Assembly: GCA_041583135.1 (NCBI GenBank)
Contig: JBFHGJ010000009.1
Coordinates: 1 to 64,000 of the forward strand
DNA from: JABSOG01 sp041583135
GTDB lineage: Bacteria; Pseudomonadota; Gammaproteobacteria; Enterobacterales; Alteromonadaceae
Direction: 5' to 3'
Length of the DNA: 64,000 nucleotides
The notes below the pieces were generated by a model. It worked only from the letters and a program-made list of their open reading frames with translations. It was not told the origin of the DNA and made no database searches. Positions 17,615-26,393 of the stretch are shown piece after piece (within the stretch, counting starts at the first letter, position 1; every line of letters begins with the position of its first letter). The position numbers were made by a program, and so were the translations under genes.

Positions 17615-18630
17615 TAGAGTTTGCTTGGATAGAAGTATTTTACCTATTACCCTTGCCGCTATTGGCGCTGTTGTTGCCCAAAGTCAATCAACAACGCGGC
17701 GCGGCGCTTAGAATTCCACAGCTCAACTTACCCCAACAAGGCAGTGATCAGCAGCAACGCCAAAGCAGCCTGAGGTATCTCCTGCCCATATTGATTTGGG
17801 CTTTACTGGTTACCAGCGCCGCTAAACCCCAATGGCTCGGAGAGCCAATTACCCTGCCGAGCGAAGGACGGGACCTAATGATAGCGGTGGACCTCTCAGG
17901 TAGTATGGAAATTGAAGATATGCAGGTAGCTGGCCAGTCGGTAAACCGTCTTGAGATGATAAAACATGTACTTGGCGACTTTATCAAAAGGCGGGTCGGC
18001 GACCGCTTGGGACTGATCTTGTTTGCCGATACCGCATTTTTGCAAACGCCACTGACCCATGACCGCGATACCGTCCAGCAAATGCTGGATGAATCAGTGT
18101 TGGGGCTGGTGGGCGAAAAAACCGCCATCGGCGATGCCCTTGGGCTTGCGGCGAAAAAATTCGAAGAAGAATCAGACACCAATAAGGTGCTGATCCTATT
18201 GACCGACGGCCAAAACACCGCCGGTAACATCGACCCACAAGAGGCGTTGAAAATCGCCAAAGCCAAAGGCATTACCGTCTATACCATCGGGGTTGGCGCC
18301 GATGAAATGGTGGTGCAGAGCTTTTTCGGCAACCGTCGCATCAACCCATCGCAAGACCTTGATGAACAAATGCTCAGTAACATAGCGCAAACCACCGGTG
18401 GCCAGTATTTTCGTGCCAGAGACACCCAAGGGCTTGAACAAATATACTTGATACTCGATGAATTAGAACCCATTGCCAAAGACACCCTCACCATGCGACC
18501 GCTCAATGCCCTGTTTTATTATCCGCTTGGTGTGGCATTGATCTTGTCTGTATGGCTGGCCTTATGGCGCCGTTTTTTAAAAGGCACTTTCGGCGGCAAA
18601 TTGCCCGATGAAAGTCGCAGCGGAGCTTAG
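17611..18630 (+). CDS. batA: BatA-like VWA-domain membrane protein
   Basis: 339 residues: two N-terminal transmembrane helices (about 7-24 and 55-72), a von Willebrand factor A domain with intact MIDAS DLSGS at 94-98 and the later Thr/Asp positions (LLTDGQNTAGN), and a C-terminal helix (about 305-325). This topology puts the metal-binding VWA domain outside the cytoplasm. Named from the Bacteroides aerotolerance (Bat) operon; proposed role is envelope-stress protection through protein complex assembly, but the mechanism is unproven. Confidence 0.88.
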   Translation: MIEFAWIEVFYLLPLPLLALLLPKVNQQRGAALRIPQLNLPQQGSDQQQRQSSLRYLLPILIWALLVTSAAKPQWLGEPITLPSEGRDLMIAVDLSGSMEIEDMQVAGQSVNRLEMIKHVLGDFIKRRVGDRLGLILFADTAFLQTPLTHDRDTVQQMLDESVLGLVGEKTAIGDALGLAAKKFEEESDTNKVLILLTDGQNTAGNIDPQEALKIAKAKGITVYTIGVGADEMVVQSFFGNRRINPSQDLDEQMLSNIAQTTGGQYFRARDTQGLEQIYLILDELEPIAKDTLTMRPLNALFYYPLGVALILSVWLALWRRFLKGTFGGKLPDESRSGA

Positions 18631-18650
18631 CGCATGAGTGGAGTACAAAT

Positions 18651-20540
18651 ATGATGGCCGATTTTCATTTTGTCAGACCGCTGTGGTTTGTTGCCCTGTT
18701 GCCGATGATTTGGCTGATTTGGCAAATCACACGCTATAAAGCCAACGCTGGCGGTTGGCAGCGGATCATTCCGCCGCATTTGGTCAACCACCTCATACAA
18801 GGTAAAAATGCCAAACAACACCAACCCTATTGGCTTTTGGCGCTTGCTTGGCTGCTGGTCGTGGTGGCCCTAGCCGGACCAAGCTGGGAGAAGCTGCCAC
18901 AACCTGTCTATCAAACCAATACAGGGAAAGTGATTGTGATGGATATGTCGGTCTCGATGCATTCGACCGACTTAACCCCAGATAGATTAACCAAAGCCCG
19001 ATTTAAAGCCATTGACCTGATTGAACGGATAGATGATGCCGACATGGGGCTTGTTGCCTATTCTGGTGACGCTTTTGTGATTTCACCTTTAACGGCCGAC
19101 AGTAAAAACCTAACCGCCTTAGTGCCTAGTCTGTCACCGGGGATCATGCCGGTATCAGGTTCCAACCCCATCACCGGCATAATGCTGGCCGATGAACTGT
19201 TAAAAAATGCCGGTTATGCCCGAGGCGAGATCTTCTTACTGACCGATGGCATTGAAATGGCCGATGTGCCGGTAATTGACGAATTTTTACGCACCGTGAG
19301 TCATCGGGTCTCCGTACTTGGCATCGGCACCGCCGAAGGGGCGCCGATTAAGCTGCCAAGCGGAGAGCTACTTAAAGACAGAAGGGGCAGCATTACCATC
19401 CCTAAGCTCAATGACGGCCCTTTGCGTAAAATTGCGCAAAGCACCGGAGGCGTTTATAGCCGCATAACCAGCACAGATATCGATATTCAAACGTTGGCCA
19501 AGCAACAAGCCATCAGCCATGAAGCGAAAAAAGACCAAGAGCAGCTACATCAAGGCGACCAGTATAAAGAATTTGGCCCGGTGTTGGTGTTGATACTTTT
19601 GCCATTTGCCGCTTATGCGTTTCGTCGCGGTCTCGTTGTTTGTATCGCCTTAAGCTTTGCACTGCTCAATCCAAAACCTGCCCATGCCGGCTGGTGGCAA
19701 GACCTATGGCAAACCAAAGATCAGCAAGCTTATGAGCTGTTTCACCAAGACAAATACTCAGACGCTGCCGCCAACTTTGAAGATCCCAACTGGAAAGGCG
19801 CCAGCCTTTATCGTAGCGGTGACTATGAGGGGGCTTTGAGCGAGTTTCAAAAATCCGATACCGCCTCCAGCTTATATAACCAAGGCAATGCCTTAGCCCA
19901 GTTAAAACGCTTCGATGAAGCGATTGATGCCTACAAACAAGCACTGCAAAAAGCACCAGAAATGCAAGATGCCAAGAACAACATTGAACTGCTTGAACAA
20001 CTCAAAAAGCAACAAGAGCAGCAGCAACAGCAGCAAGGTGGTCAGGACCAACAGCAGCAGAACCAACAAGACCAGCAAAATCAGCAGCAAGGTCAGGATG
20101 GTCAAGAAGGCCAAGACCAGCAACAAAGCCAAGATGGCGAGCAGTCGGATGAGCAGCAAAGCGCTGACGAGCAACAGCAAGAAAAGGACAAACAAGACCC
20201 GCAAAGCCGAGCAAACAATCAACAAAGTGACGAAGAAAATGATCCACAGAACCGCCAAGCCAAAGGGGATGACGCGGAAAAAGACTTAGACGGTATGCAA
20301 CAGCAGAAAAAGCCCGGCGAACAGCGCGACGAAGAACAACCGCCTGAAGGCGAAGAAGCACAGCAGCTAAAACCTGAGGAGTCACAATTGAGCCGGGAAG
20401 AAAAAGAACAGATGCAAGAAATTCAGCAGCTGCTGCGCAAGATACCGGACGATCCCTCTATCTTGCTGCGCAATAAAATGCGGCTGGAATATCAAAAACG
20501 CAAATATCAACAGCAACAAAATACCCCACCGGGAGAATAA
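18651..20540 (+). CDS. batB: BatB/BatC-like fusion: VWA domain, TPR repeats and Gln-rich tail
   Basis: 629 residues. Two N-terminal transmembrane helices (about 8-25, 60-76), VWA domain with MIDAS DMSVS at 98-102, a third membrane helix near 310-330, then a BatC-like part with TPR motifs (about 345-445; YRSGDYEGALSEFQKS, ALAQLKRFDEAIDAYKQAL). From about 450 to 600 it becomes an extreme Gln/Asp/Glu-rich low-complexity tail encoded by CAA/CAG runs, ending in a basic helix. Fusion of BatB and BatC is common in gammaproteobacteria. Tandem ATG codons at 18651 and 18654; the first is used here. It lies 20 nt after batA and 2 nt before batD. Confidence 0.87.
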   Translation: MMADFHFVRPLWFVALLPMIWLIWQITRYKANAGGWQRIIPPHLVNHLIQGKNAKQHQPYWLLALAWLLVVVALAGPSWEKLPQPVYQTNTGKVIVMDMSVSMHSTDLTPDRLTKARFKAIDLIERIDDADMGLVAYSGDAFVISPLTADSKNLTALVPSLSPGIMPVSGSNPITGIMLADELLKNAGYARGEIFLLTDGIEMADVPVIDEFLRTVSHRVSVLGIGTAEGAPIKLPSGELLKDRRGSITIPKLNDGPLRKIAQSTGGVYSRITSTDIDIQTLAKQQAISHEAKKDQEQLHQGDQYKEFGPVLVLILLPFAAYAFRRGLVVCIALSFALLNPKPAHAGWWQDLWQTKDQQAYELFHQDKYSDAAANFEDPNWKGASLYRSGDYEGALSEFQKSDTASSLYNQGNALAQLKRFDEAIDAYKQALQKAPEMQDAKNNIELLEQLKKQQEQQQQQQGGQDQQQQNQQDQQNQQQGQDGQEGQDQQQSQDGEQSDEQQSADEQQQEKDKQDPQSRANNQQSDEENDPQNRQAKGDDAEKDLDGMQQQKKPGEQRDEEQPPEGEEAQQLKPEESQLSREEKEQMQEIQQLLRKIPDDPSILLRNKMRLEYQKRKYQQQQNTPPGE

Positions 20541-20542
20541 CC

Positions 20543-22234
20543 GTGGTAATTCGTGTGATCCTATCTTTGGCATTGCTGATGAGCTTTGCCACACAAGCCT
20601 TGACCCAGTTGTCGGCCAGTGTCGATAAAAACCCCGTGATGCAAAATGAGTCGTTGATCCTAACCTTAGTAGCCGATGACCACTTAAGAGGCAATGCCCT
20701 TGATTTTAACGTTCTGACACCACTTTTTAATGTGGTGCGCATAACCCCAACCACACGAACTCAAATCATCAATGACAACGTCAGCAATATGACGGTTTGG
20801 GAAGTGGTATTACTGCCTAAAGAGCCGGGACGTGTGGTGATCCCAGGTTTTAGCGCCCAAGGCGTATCCAGCGACCCAATCGAGCTTGAAATACTGCCAG
20901 AAGGACAAAGTAGCCAAGGTAAAGCCAAAGAATACTTCCTAGAAACCAGCGTCGATAAGACCAGCGCTTACCTACAAAGCGCCATTACCTACACCTCCAA
21001 GCTTTATTTGTCTTTGGATTTTCAGCGCGGCAGCCTAACCGAACCGCAAATGGAAAATGCCAACATTGCGCAAATTGGCGATAAGCAAGATGCCGAATCT
21101 TCAGAGATTCGAAACGGCGTGCGCTATCGCGTGATCACCCGAGTCTATTCCATTACCCCGCAGCGTAGCGGCACCTACACCATTACCCCGCCACTGTTTA
21201 GCGGTGAGCTTATCGTCAATCGCCGTCGTACATTCTTATCTGGATTTAACGACACCAAACCGGTTAGCGTCGCCGGAGACAAAATAACCATTGAAGTATT
21301 GCCTATTCCACAGGACTACCAGGGGCAATGGTTACCAAGCGAAAAAGTGGTGCTGCAAGAGCAATGGAAACCTCAGGCCAACAGCTACAAAGTCGGCGAC
21401 CCCATCACCCGCACTATCACTTTAAGCGCCATAGGTGTCAATGAAGAACAACTGCCGGAAATCGAAGTCAGCTACCCGGACACGGTTAAAACCTATCCCG
21501 ACCAATCAACGCTAAACTCGGCCACCAAAAACAACCGCTTGATTGCACAACGGATCGATACCGTTGCCATTGTCCCGGCAAAACCCGGACAGTTGCTATT
21601 ACCTGAGGTTAAGGTGCCATGGTTTAACACCAACACCAATCAAACCGAATTTGCCACCTTGCCTGCAAAAACCATCCATGTCGAACCGGCGCAGGTCAAG
21701 CCAATCGATAGCCAAGGTGTTGCACCTATCGCCAGTGAACAGTCGCAAACCTCACCACAACCGACAGAGGTGGTCACTGAAATTAAAGAAGTGCCGGTCA
21801 ACAGCCTGATGACTTGGGGCTTTTTAGCCGCTTGGCTGCTCACCCTAGTGGGCTGGATTGTGCACGTCAGCCTACTTAAATCAAAACACAAAGCCGCACA
21901 ACAGCAAAACGATTCACAAGGGGCGACTTTAGGCCGCACCTATTGGAACCTGTTCGACAAAGCCTGCAAGGCTGGCGACGGTCACGCGGCCAGTAAAGAG
22001 CTGGTGCGCTGGGCCCGCGCCCGCTGGCCAGTACAGCACTTTACCACCACCATGGAAGTGGCACAGTTTTTAGGTAGCGACGAAGTCATCAGCGCAGTCA
22101 AAGAACTACAAGCCTCACTCTATGGCCCGAAACGCAACAATTGGAATGGCGAAGCGCTACATACCGCCGTATCAAACAACAAAAACCCCAAGAGTGAGCA
22201 AAAAGGCCAAACCTTTGAGCCACTGCATCCCTAA
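20543..22234 (+). CDS. batD: BatD-family protein
   Basis: 563 residues: signal peptide (about 1-20, ends SFATQA), a long beta-rich periplasmic region of the BatD/oxygen-tolerance family (QLSASVDKNPVMQNESLILTL; YRVITRVYSITPQRSGTYTI), a Pro/Glu/Thr-rich linker (about 390-415), and one transmembrane helix (about 420-442, WGFLAAWLLTLVGWIVHVSLL region) with a cytoplasmic tail. GTG start with GGGAGAATAACC directly before it. Last gene of the MoxR-Bat operon, followed by a hairpin. BatD is expected to work with BatA/BatB at the inner membrane. Confidence 0.88.
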   Translation: MVIRVILSLALLMSFATQALTQLSASVDKNPVMQNESLILTLVADDHLRGNALDFNVLTPLFNVVRITPTTRTQIINDNVSNMTVWEVVLLPKEPGRVVIPGFSAQGVSSDPIELEILPEGQSSQGKAKEYFLETSVDKTSAYLQSAITYTSKLYLSLDFQRGSLTEPQMENANIAQIGDKQDAESSEIRNGVRYRVITRVYSITPQRSGTYTITPPLFSGELIVNRRRTFLSGFNDTKPVSVAGDKITIEVLPIPQDYQGQWLPSEKVVLQEQWKPQANSYKVGDPITRTITLSAIGVNEEQLPEIEVSYPDTVKTYPDQSTLNSATKNNRLIAQRIDTVAIVPAKPGQLLLPEVKVPWFNTNTNQTEFATLPAKTIHVEPAQVKPIDSQGVAPIASEQSQTSPQPTEVVTEIKEVPVNSLMTWGFLAAWLLTLVGWIVHVSLLKSKHKAAQQQNDSQGATLGRTYWNLFDKACKAGDGHAASKELVRWARARWPVQHFTTTMEVAQFLGSDEVISAVKELQASLYGPKRNNWNGEALHTAVSNNKNPKSEQKGQTFEPLHP

Positions 22235-22240
22235 TACATA

Positions 22241-22263
22241 GGCGCCAGCTAGAAGCTGGCGCC
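22241..22263 (+). terminator. Hairpin ending the MoxR-Bat operon
   Basis: Perfect 10-bp stem (22241-22250 with 22254-22263), 3-nt loop, 6 nt after the batD stop. Only a short pyrimidine stretch follows (CCTTCT), so termination may be partial. Confidence 0.6.
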
Positions 22264-22367
22264 CCTTCTAAACCATGCTAGCCATTATGCTTTTCGATAT
22301 GAGTGAAAAGCTTTCAATTGCCCACCTTGCGCACTATCATGGTCGCACAACAATGAAAAAATAACTT

Positions 22368-22940
22368 TTGGTAAATATTTTGCGATTTGGTGGAAATAAA
22401 ACTGACCAGGCGCAGGTCTTTTCTGATATGGCCAGTAAACAGAAAAGATATGAAGCCCTTGTCAAAGCCTACCATGGTGATATTTATCGCTATGCCTATT
22501 GGCTGGTGCACGATAAGGACATCGCAGAGGATATAGTTCAAGAAACCTTTTTGAGGGCTTGGAAAGCATTGGACTCCCTTGAAGAAGAGTCTAAGGCCAA
22601 AGCGTGGCTTATCACGATTTTACGTCGTGAAAATGCCAGACGCTTTGAGCGCAAGCAGCTTAACTTGGTGGACATTGACGACCATGCGGTGGCCGATATT
22701 CAAGGGCTGACAAACGAAGCGAGTATGGAGCAACAACTGATCCGTCGGCAAATTTTGAAATTATCCGATGAGTATCGTGATCCGTTGTTGTTGCAGGTGG
22801 TCGGCGGATTTTCCGGTGAAGAAATAGCCGACATTTTATCGCTCAACAAAAACACCGTTATGACCCGATTGTTTCGTGCGAGAAATCAGCTCAAAGACAA
22901 TCTAGAGACTAACCAAACCATGGGGCAGTTAAATGGATGA
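22368..22940 (+). CDS. ECF-type sigma-70 family RNA polymerase sigma factor
   Basis: Alternative sigma factor. Region 2 (YRYAYWLVHDKDIAEDIVQE, then AW) is at about 44-75, and region 4 helix-turn-helix (FSGEEIADILSLNKNTVMTR) at about 148-167; there is no region 1.1 or 3, as expected for ECF sigmas. The frame opens with TTG at 22368; an ATG at 22428 (MASKQKRYEALV) is an alternative that keeps all of region 2. Neither has a strong ribosome-binding site. It overlaps the next gene by 8 nt; that gene encodes a DUF3379 membrane protein, the usual partner and probable anti-sigma factor. Confidence 0.9.
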   Translation: MVNILRFGGNKTDQAQVFSDMASKQKRYEALVKAYHGDIYRYAYWLVHDKDIAEDIVQETFLRAWKALDSLEEESKAKAWLITILRRENARRFERKQLNLVDIDDHAVADIQGLTNEASMEQQLIRRQILKLSDEYRDPLLLQVVGGFSGEEIADILSLNKNTVMTRLFRARNQLKDNLETNQTMGQLNG

Positions 22941-23643
22941 TTTAGAATTCCGTAGAACCGTTTATGCCGATCCCCATACTGAGGATGCGCAGGTTAAACA
23001 AAGTGCCGAGCAAGATAAGGGCAAGCAGGCGTTTATTGACGACATGCGGGCCTTTGACGGTAAATTGGCGAACGCACTTAAGGTGCCAGTACCGGAGAAC
23101 TTGTGTGAGCGGCTGATCCTCAGACAATCCCTTGAGAGCCATAAGCAAGACCGCAGGCGTACCCGCTGGCACATCGCCATGGCCGCTTCTGTCGCCTTTG
23201 CCGTCGGACTGACGGTCCATATGCTCTATCAGCCGTTTGCCGGAGACAGCATCGGCACTTATTCATTGGCGCATGTCAACCATGGCATAGATCACCTTTA
23301 CAATGCCAATGAAAATAACAGCGTCGATCAGCTCAATGTCAAACTTGCCCGCTTTGGCGGTCATTTCAACTCGGCAATGGGCAAAGCCATTTTTTCAAAT
23401 TATTGTGATTTTGCCGGTGTCACCAGCTTACACTTGATCTTTGAAAATGAACTTGGCCGGATCAGCGTTTTTGTTACCCCTGCCGATGCCGACTTTAAAT
23501 TTGTCGAAGACTTTTCCGATGAACATTTTGTCGGTAAGGCCTTGGCCTATGAGCGTGCCATGGTGACGATTGTCGGTGACAAGGACAAACCGCTTGGCGA
23601 TTTTACCCAGCGCCTTAAGGACAATATCAGCTGGGAGATCTGA
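22933..23643 (+). CDS. DUF3379 membrane protein, probable anti-sigma factor
   Basis: 236 residues. N-terminal cytoplasmic part (about 1-75) of DUF3379 type (MDDLEFRRTVYADP), one transmembrane helix near 78-96 (IAMAASVAFAVGLTVHMLY), and a periplasmic C-terminal domain. Topology and the 8-nt overlap with the ECF sigma gene fit an anti-sigma factor holding the sigma factor at the membrane. The signal it senses is unknown; the following MbnP/MbnH-like genes may be targets or simply neighbours. Confidence 0.85.
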   Translation: MDDLEFRRTVYADPHTEDAQVKQSAEQDKGKQAFIDDMRAFDGKLANALKVPVPENLCERLILRQSLESHKQDRRRTRWHIAMAASVAFAVGLTVHMLYQPFAGDSIGTYSLAHVNHGIDHLYNANENNSVDQLNVKLARFGGHFNSAMGKAIFSNYCDFAGVTSLHLIFENELGRISVFVTPADADFKFVEDFSDEHFVGKALAYERAMVTIVGDKDKPLGDFTQRLKDNISWEI

Positions 23644-23721
23644 TACATTTATGCCATTGACGCCGAACGCTTTATTTAGCACGATGTAGTGCTGTTATCT
23701 CGTTCATCTAGGCGTCAATTC

Positions 23722-24525
23722 ATGCGTTATCGTTCTTTTGTTGTCATATCTTCAGCCTTGTTGCTCAGTGCCTGTAGTCGATTGAGCACCGAGCGCGCCA
23801 TAGAGATCCCCTTTGTATTAAACTTTCACAACCAAACCATCGCTTGTGGCAACGCCATTGATGGCCTTGCGTTAAAAGACTTTCGTTTTTACCTGCACAA
23901 TGTTGAGTTTCAAACCCGTGACGGTCAATGGCAAGCGCTGACGTTAGCCAGCGATAGCCGCTGGCAAGACGGCACCACTGCGCTGATTGACTTTGAAGAC
24001 GCCAGCGCCGGTTGTGAGTTGGGTAACCCCGCAGTCAATTCCGTGGTCAAAGGCCACTTAAAACCAGGCGATTACAGCGCAATGCGTTTTACCATAGGTG
24101 TGCCGTTTGCCGCCAACCACCAAAACCCCCTGACAGCAAAAGCGCCACTTAACGAGTCATCAATGCACTGGCATTGGCAATCGGGTTATAAATTTGTCCG
24201 TGCCGAATTCAACTATCATGATCAAAGTCGCCGCGTGCATTTGGGCAGCTTGCAATGTATCGGGGAAATCGACAACATCACGCAGTGTAAACAGCCAAAC
24301 CGTCCGACCATAACCCTTGAACACTTTATCCCCGGGGTCAATGCCGTCGCCATCTCTTTAGATGAACTGTTTGCCTCCAATACTGAGCTGCAATCTAAAC
24401 TCACCTGCATGGGCGATGATGAAAATCCTTGGTGTCGTAGCGCTTTAAACTGGCTTGGTTTGAACGGCGATAAAGGCCATGGTTTCGGTATCACAACAGC
24501 TGTCAAAGCACCGAAGGAACGATGA
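23722..24525 (+). CDS. MbnP-like lipoprotein (metallo-mystery pair, four-Cys motif)
   Basis: 267 residues when started at the ATG 23722 (an in-frame GTG at 23689 is possible but would push the signal peptide inward). Lipoprotein signal peptide with lipobox LLSAC, lipidated Cys18. The mature part contains paired cysteines (TIACGNAIDG, SAGCELGN, LQCIGE, TQCKQP, LTCMGDDENPWC), many tryptophans and histidines (SSMHWHWQSGYKF), and the RFYLHNVEF segment typical of MbnP-family copper-associated proteins. In Methylosinus, MbnP is modified by the di-heme enzyme MbnH, which oxidises a Trp to kynurenine. The downstream gene here is exactly such a di-heme protein, overlapping by 4 nt. Confidence 0.85.
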   Translation: MRYRSFVVISSALLLSACSRLSTERAIEIPFVLNFHNQTIACGNAIDGLALKDFRFYLHNVEFQTRDGQWQALTLASDSRWQDGTTALIDFEDASAGCELGNPAVNSVVKGHLKPGDYSAMRFTIGVPFAANHQNPLTAKAPLNESSMHWHWQSGYKFVRAEFNYHDQSRRVHLGSLQCIGEIDNITQCKQPNRPTITLEHFIPGVNAVAISLDELFASNTELQSKLTCMGDDENPWCRSALNWLGLNGDKGHGFGITTAVKAPKER

Positions 24526-25682
24526 TGAAAAAAGTATGGTCACTGAGTCTGTTGTGCCTTGTCGTTTTATCCGGCTGTGATGGCTTCAACAGCACAACAG
24601 AATTTCGCTGGCAACTGCCACAGGGAACCCCACCACCGGTAGTACCACAGGACAACCCGATGTCACACGCCAAAGTGAGCCTCGGCAGACATCTGTTTTA
24701 CGACAAGCGCCTTTCTGGCAATGACACCATCTCTTGTGCCAGCTGTCATCATCAAGATAAAGCCTTTACTGACGGTTTAAAGGGCTCGTTAGGTATTACC
24801 GGCGACATCACGGTGCGCAATGCCATGAGTTTAACCAACGTCGCCTACAATCAAAATTTCACTTGGGCCAACCCATTGGCCACCAAGTTGGAGCATCAAG
24901 CAAGGTTTCCGTTATTTGGCGAGTCCCCGGTAGAGATGGGACTAAGCGGCAAAGAGCAAATGGTCTTGGCCAAACTCAAGCAAGATGCCGTTTATCAAAA
25001 GCTGTTCAAGCAAAGCTTTAGCGATGAAGCCGACCCATTTACCATGAACAATGTGATCAAAGCCATCAGCAGTTTTCAGCGCACCTTGTTGAGTTTTGAT
25101 TCCCCTTACGATCGCTACCTCAGAGGCGAGAAAACCTCCTTTGGCGAGTCTGAAAAGCGCGGTATGCAACTGTTCTTCTCAGAAAAGGCCGAGTGTTTTC
25201 ACTGCCATGGCGGGTTTAACTTTAGCGACAGTGCCAGACACGAAAATGACAATACGCCCGCCCAGCGCTTCCACAATAACGGCCTATACAACGTCGATGG
25301 CCGTGGCGCCTACCCCAAGTCAGACCGAGGTTTGTATGATTTGACCGCGAACAAAAACGACATGGGTAAATTTAAAGCGCCAACCCTTCGCAACATTGAG
25401 TTAACCGCACCATATATGCATGACGGTAGCATTGCGACGTTAGAAGCGGTAGTTGACCATTATATCAGCGGCGGTAGAGACATCAGAGAAGGCCCCAACA
25501 CAGGCTTTGGTTCAATTAACCCATTCAAAAGCGAGTTTGTACCTGGGCTGACATTAACGACGCAAGAGCGTGCTGATCTACTTAACTTTTTGCGTAGCCT
25601 CACCGACTCGCACTTTATCAGCAACCCGGATTTTTCAGACCCTTGGTCTAATAACCGTCAATCAACATCAAGCGACAGATAA
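24522..25682 (+). CDS. MbnH-like di-heme cytochrome c peroxidase family lipoprotein
   Basis: 386 residues with lipoprotein signal (lipobox VLSGC, Cys19) and two c-type heme sites: CASCH at 72-76 and CFHCH at 225-229. Conserved family blocks include NPMSHAKVSLGRHLFYDKRL, MNNVIKAISSFQRTLLS, KFKAPTLRNIELTAPYMHDG and LNFLRSL. This is the CcpA/MauG superfamily; pairing with MbnP points to the MbnH subgroup, whose known role is Trp oxidation in its partner rather than peroxide detoxification. ATGA overlap with the MbnP-like gene. Heme attachment needs the Ccm system elsewhere. Cells would carry it on the periplasmic face of a membrane. Confidence 0.9.
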   Translation: MMKKVWSLSLLCLVVLSGCDGFNSTTEFRWQLPQGTPPPVVPQDNPMSHAKVSLGRHLFYDKRLSGNDTISCASCHHQDKAFTDGLKGSLGITGDITVRNAMSLTNVAYNQNFTWANPLATKLEHQARFPLFGESPVEMGLSGKEQMVLAKLKQDAVYQKLFKQSFSDEADPFTMNNVIKAISSFQRTLLSFDSPYDRYLRGEKTSFGESEKRGMQLFFSEKAECFHCHGGFNFSDSARHENDNTPAQRFHNNGLYNVDGRGAYPKSDRGLYDLTANKNDMGKFKAPTLRNIELTAPYMHDGSIATLEAVVDHYISGGRDIREGPNTGFGSINPFKSEFVPGLTLTTQERADLLNFLRSLTDSHFISNPDFSDPWSNNRQSTSSDR

Positions 25683-25687
25683 AAGCA

Positions 25688-25716
25688 TTGCAACACCCGA
25701 GCCTTAGGCATACAAT
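25688..25716 (+). promoter_or_regulatory. Putative ssrA promoter
   Basis: -35 TTGCAA (25688-25693), 17-bp spacer, -10 TACAAT (25711-25716). The mature tmRNA begins 15 nt after the -10, leaving a short leader to be trimmed by RNase P. Confidence 0.6.
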
Positions 25717-25730
25717 GAGCGTTAACCCTA

Positions 25731-26083
25731 GGGGATGATTTTGGATTCGACAGGATTCACGAACCTTGAGGTGCATGTCGAGGATGTGGTTGGCCTCGTA
25801 AAAAAACCACAAACTAATAGTTGCAAACGACGAAACGTTCGCACTAGCAGCTTAATGCTAGCCTTCCGCCAAAGTGTCTCCAATGCGCTTGGGTCTGTGA
25901 AGGTCATATCACATTGGATAGCGAGGGAAACCTGCCTGGGGTTGAACCGCGAAACAGTACCAGGCTCGCCAATGTAATGCCTGTCGTTCGGCAGAGCATT
26001 GGTTAACCTAAAGAGCGACTAAACATGTAGGACCGAGGGGCTAGGCTTTCTGGACGGGGGTTCAACTCCCCCCATCTCCACCA
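25731..26083 (+). ncRNA. ssrA: Transfer-messenger RNA (tmRNA)
   Basis: Rescues stalled ribosomes by trans-translation together with SmpB (not in this window). The 5' end GGGGATG and the 3' CATCTCC-A-CCA form the 7-bp acceptor stem (one G-U); the T arm GGGTTCAACTCCC is intact, and GGATTCGACAGGATT and TGCCTGGGGTTGAA match conserved tmRNA segments. The tag reading frame starts at GCA 25823-25825 and stops at TAA 25853-25855, encoding ANDETFALAA; with the alanine carried by tmRNA the appended tag is AANDETFALAA, ending in the ALAA ClpXP/ClpAP degron. Length 353 nt is normal. No integrase or duplicated 3' end follows, so no integrated element is visible here. Confidence 0.98.
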
Positions 26084-26120
26084 AAATCTAGTCAGACACA
26101 ATGAGTGTCTAAGACCGAAA

Positions 26121-26152
26121 AGCCGTGAACTCGCAAGAGCCACGGTTTTTTT
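26121..26152 (+). terminator. Rho-independent terminator after ssrA
   Basis: CCGTG / CACGG outer stem with an inner CTC-GCAA-GAG hairpin, followed by TTTTTTT. It lies about 40 nt after the tmRNA 3' end. Confidence 0.8.
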
Positions 26153-26265
26153 GTGTCTATTTTTTACCTCTAAGCTATCGACAGTATGCTCGCGGCTTTG
26201 GCTTCCTGCGTCGCTCTACCTCCTTCTTCCTGAAGTCGCCGGCACTGTCTACTCTTTACGTCCCT

Positions 26266-26301
26266 GTTGATCCTCCATCATCCATGATGGCGGTGCGCGT
26301 G
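26266..26301 (+). repeat. 36-bp direct repeat, copy 1
   Basis: Begins GTTGATCCTCCATC and ends GTGCGCGTG. Copy 2 is at 26358-26393 with two mismatches. Upstream (26246-26265) the sequence also matches 17 of 20 bases of 58297-58316, suggesting a genome-dispersed intergenic repeat. Confidence 0.75.
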
Positions 26302-26357
26302 AACCTCATTATTTGCCTTTTGTGATGGGGATGGTTTCGGTGGTGCCAAACGTCCAT

Positions 26358-26393
26358 GTTGATCCTCCATCGTCCATGATGGTGGTGCGCGTG
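26358..26393 (+). repeat. 36-bp direct repeat, copy 2
   Basis: Second copy of the 26266-26301 element, two mismatches. Its end overlaps the left arm of the 26384-26443 palindrome, so the units are nested. Confidence 0.75.

Noticed and set aside
20000..20540. Repetitive CAA/CAG-rich DNA and a leucine-rich antisense open frame inside the BatB/C gene
   Set aside because: The repetition is codon-level low complexity of a Gln-rich tail in an intact frame; the antisense leucine-rich frame is its mirror image, not a gene or CRISPR array.
25735..25977. 80-codon open frame over the start of ssrA
   Set aside because: It lies entirely within the tmRNA, out of frame with the tag, and has no ribosome-binding site.
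26041..26100. tmRNA 3' end as attachment site of an integrated element
   Set aside because: No integrase gene and no second copy of the 3' end were found in the window; the downstream stretch holds only small repeats.
26125..26325. 66-codon plus-strand open frame after ssrA
   Set aside because: It starts inside the ssrA terminator and runs through dispersed repeat DNA; no ribosome-binding site.
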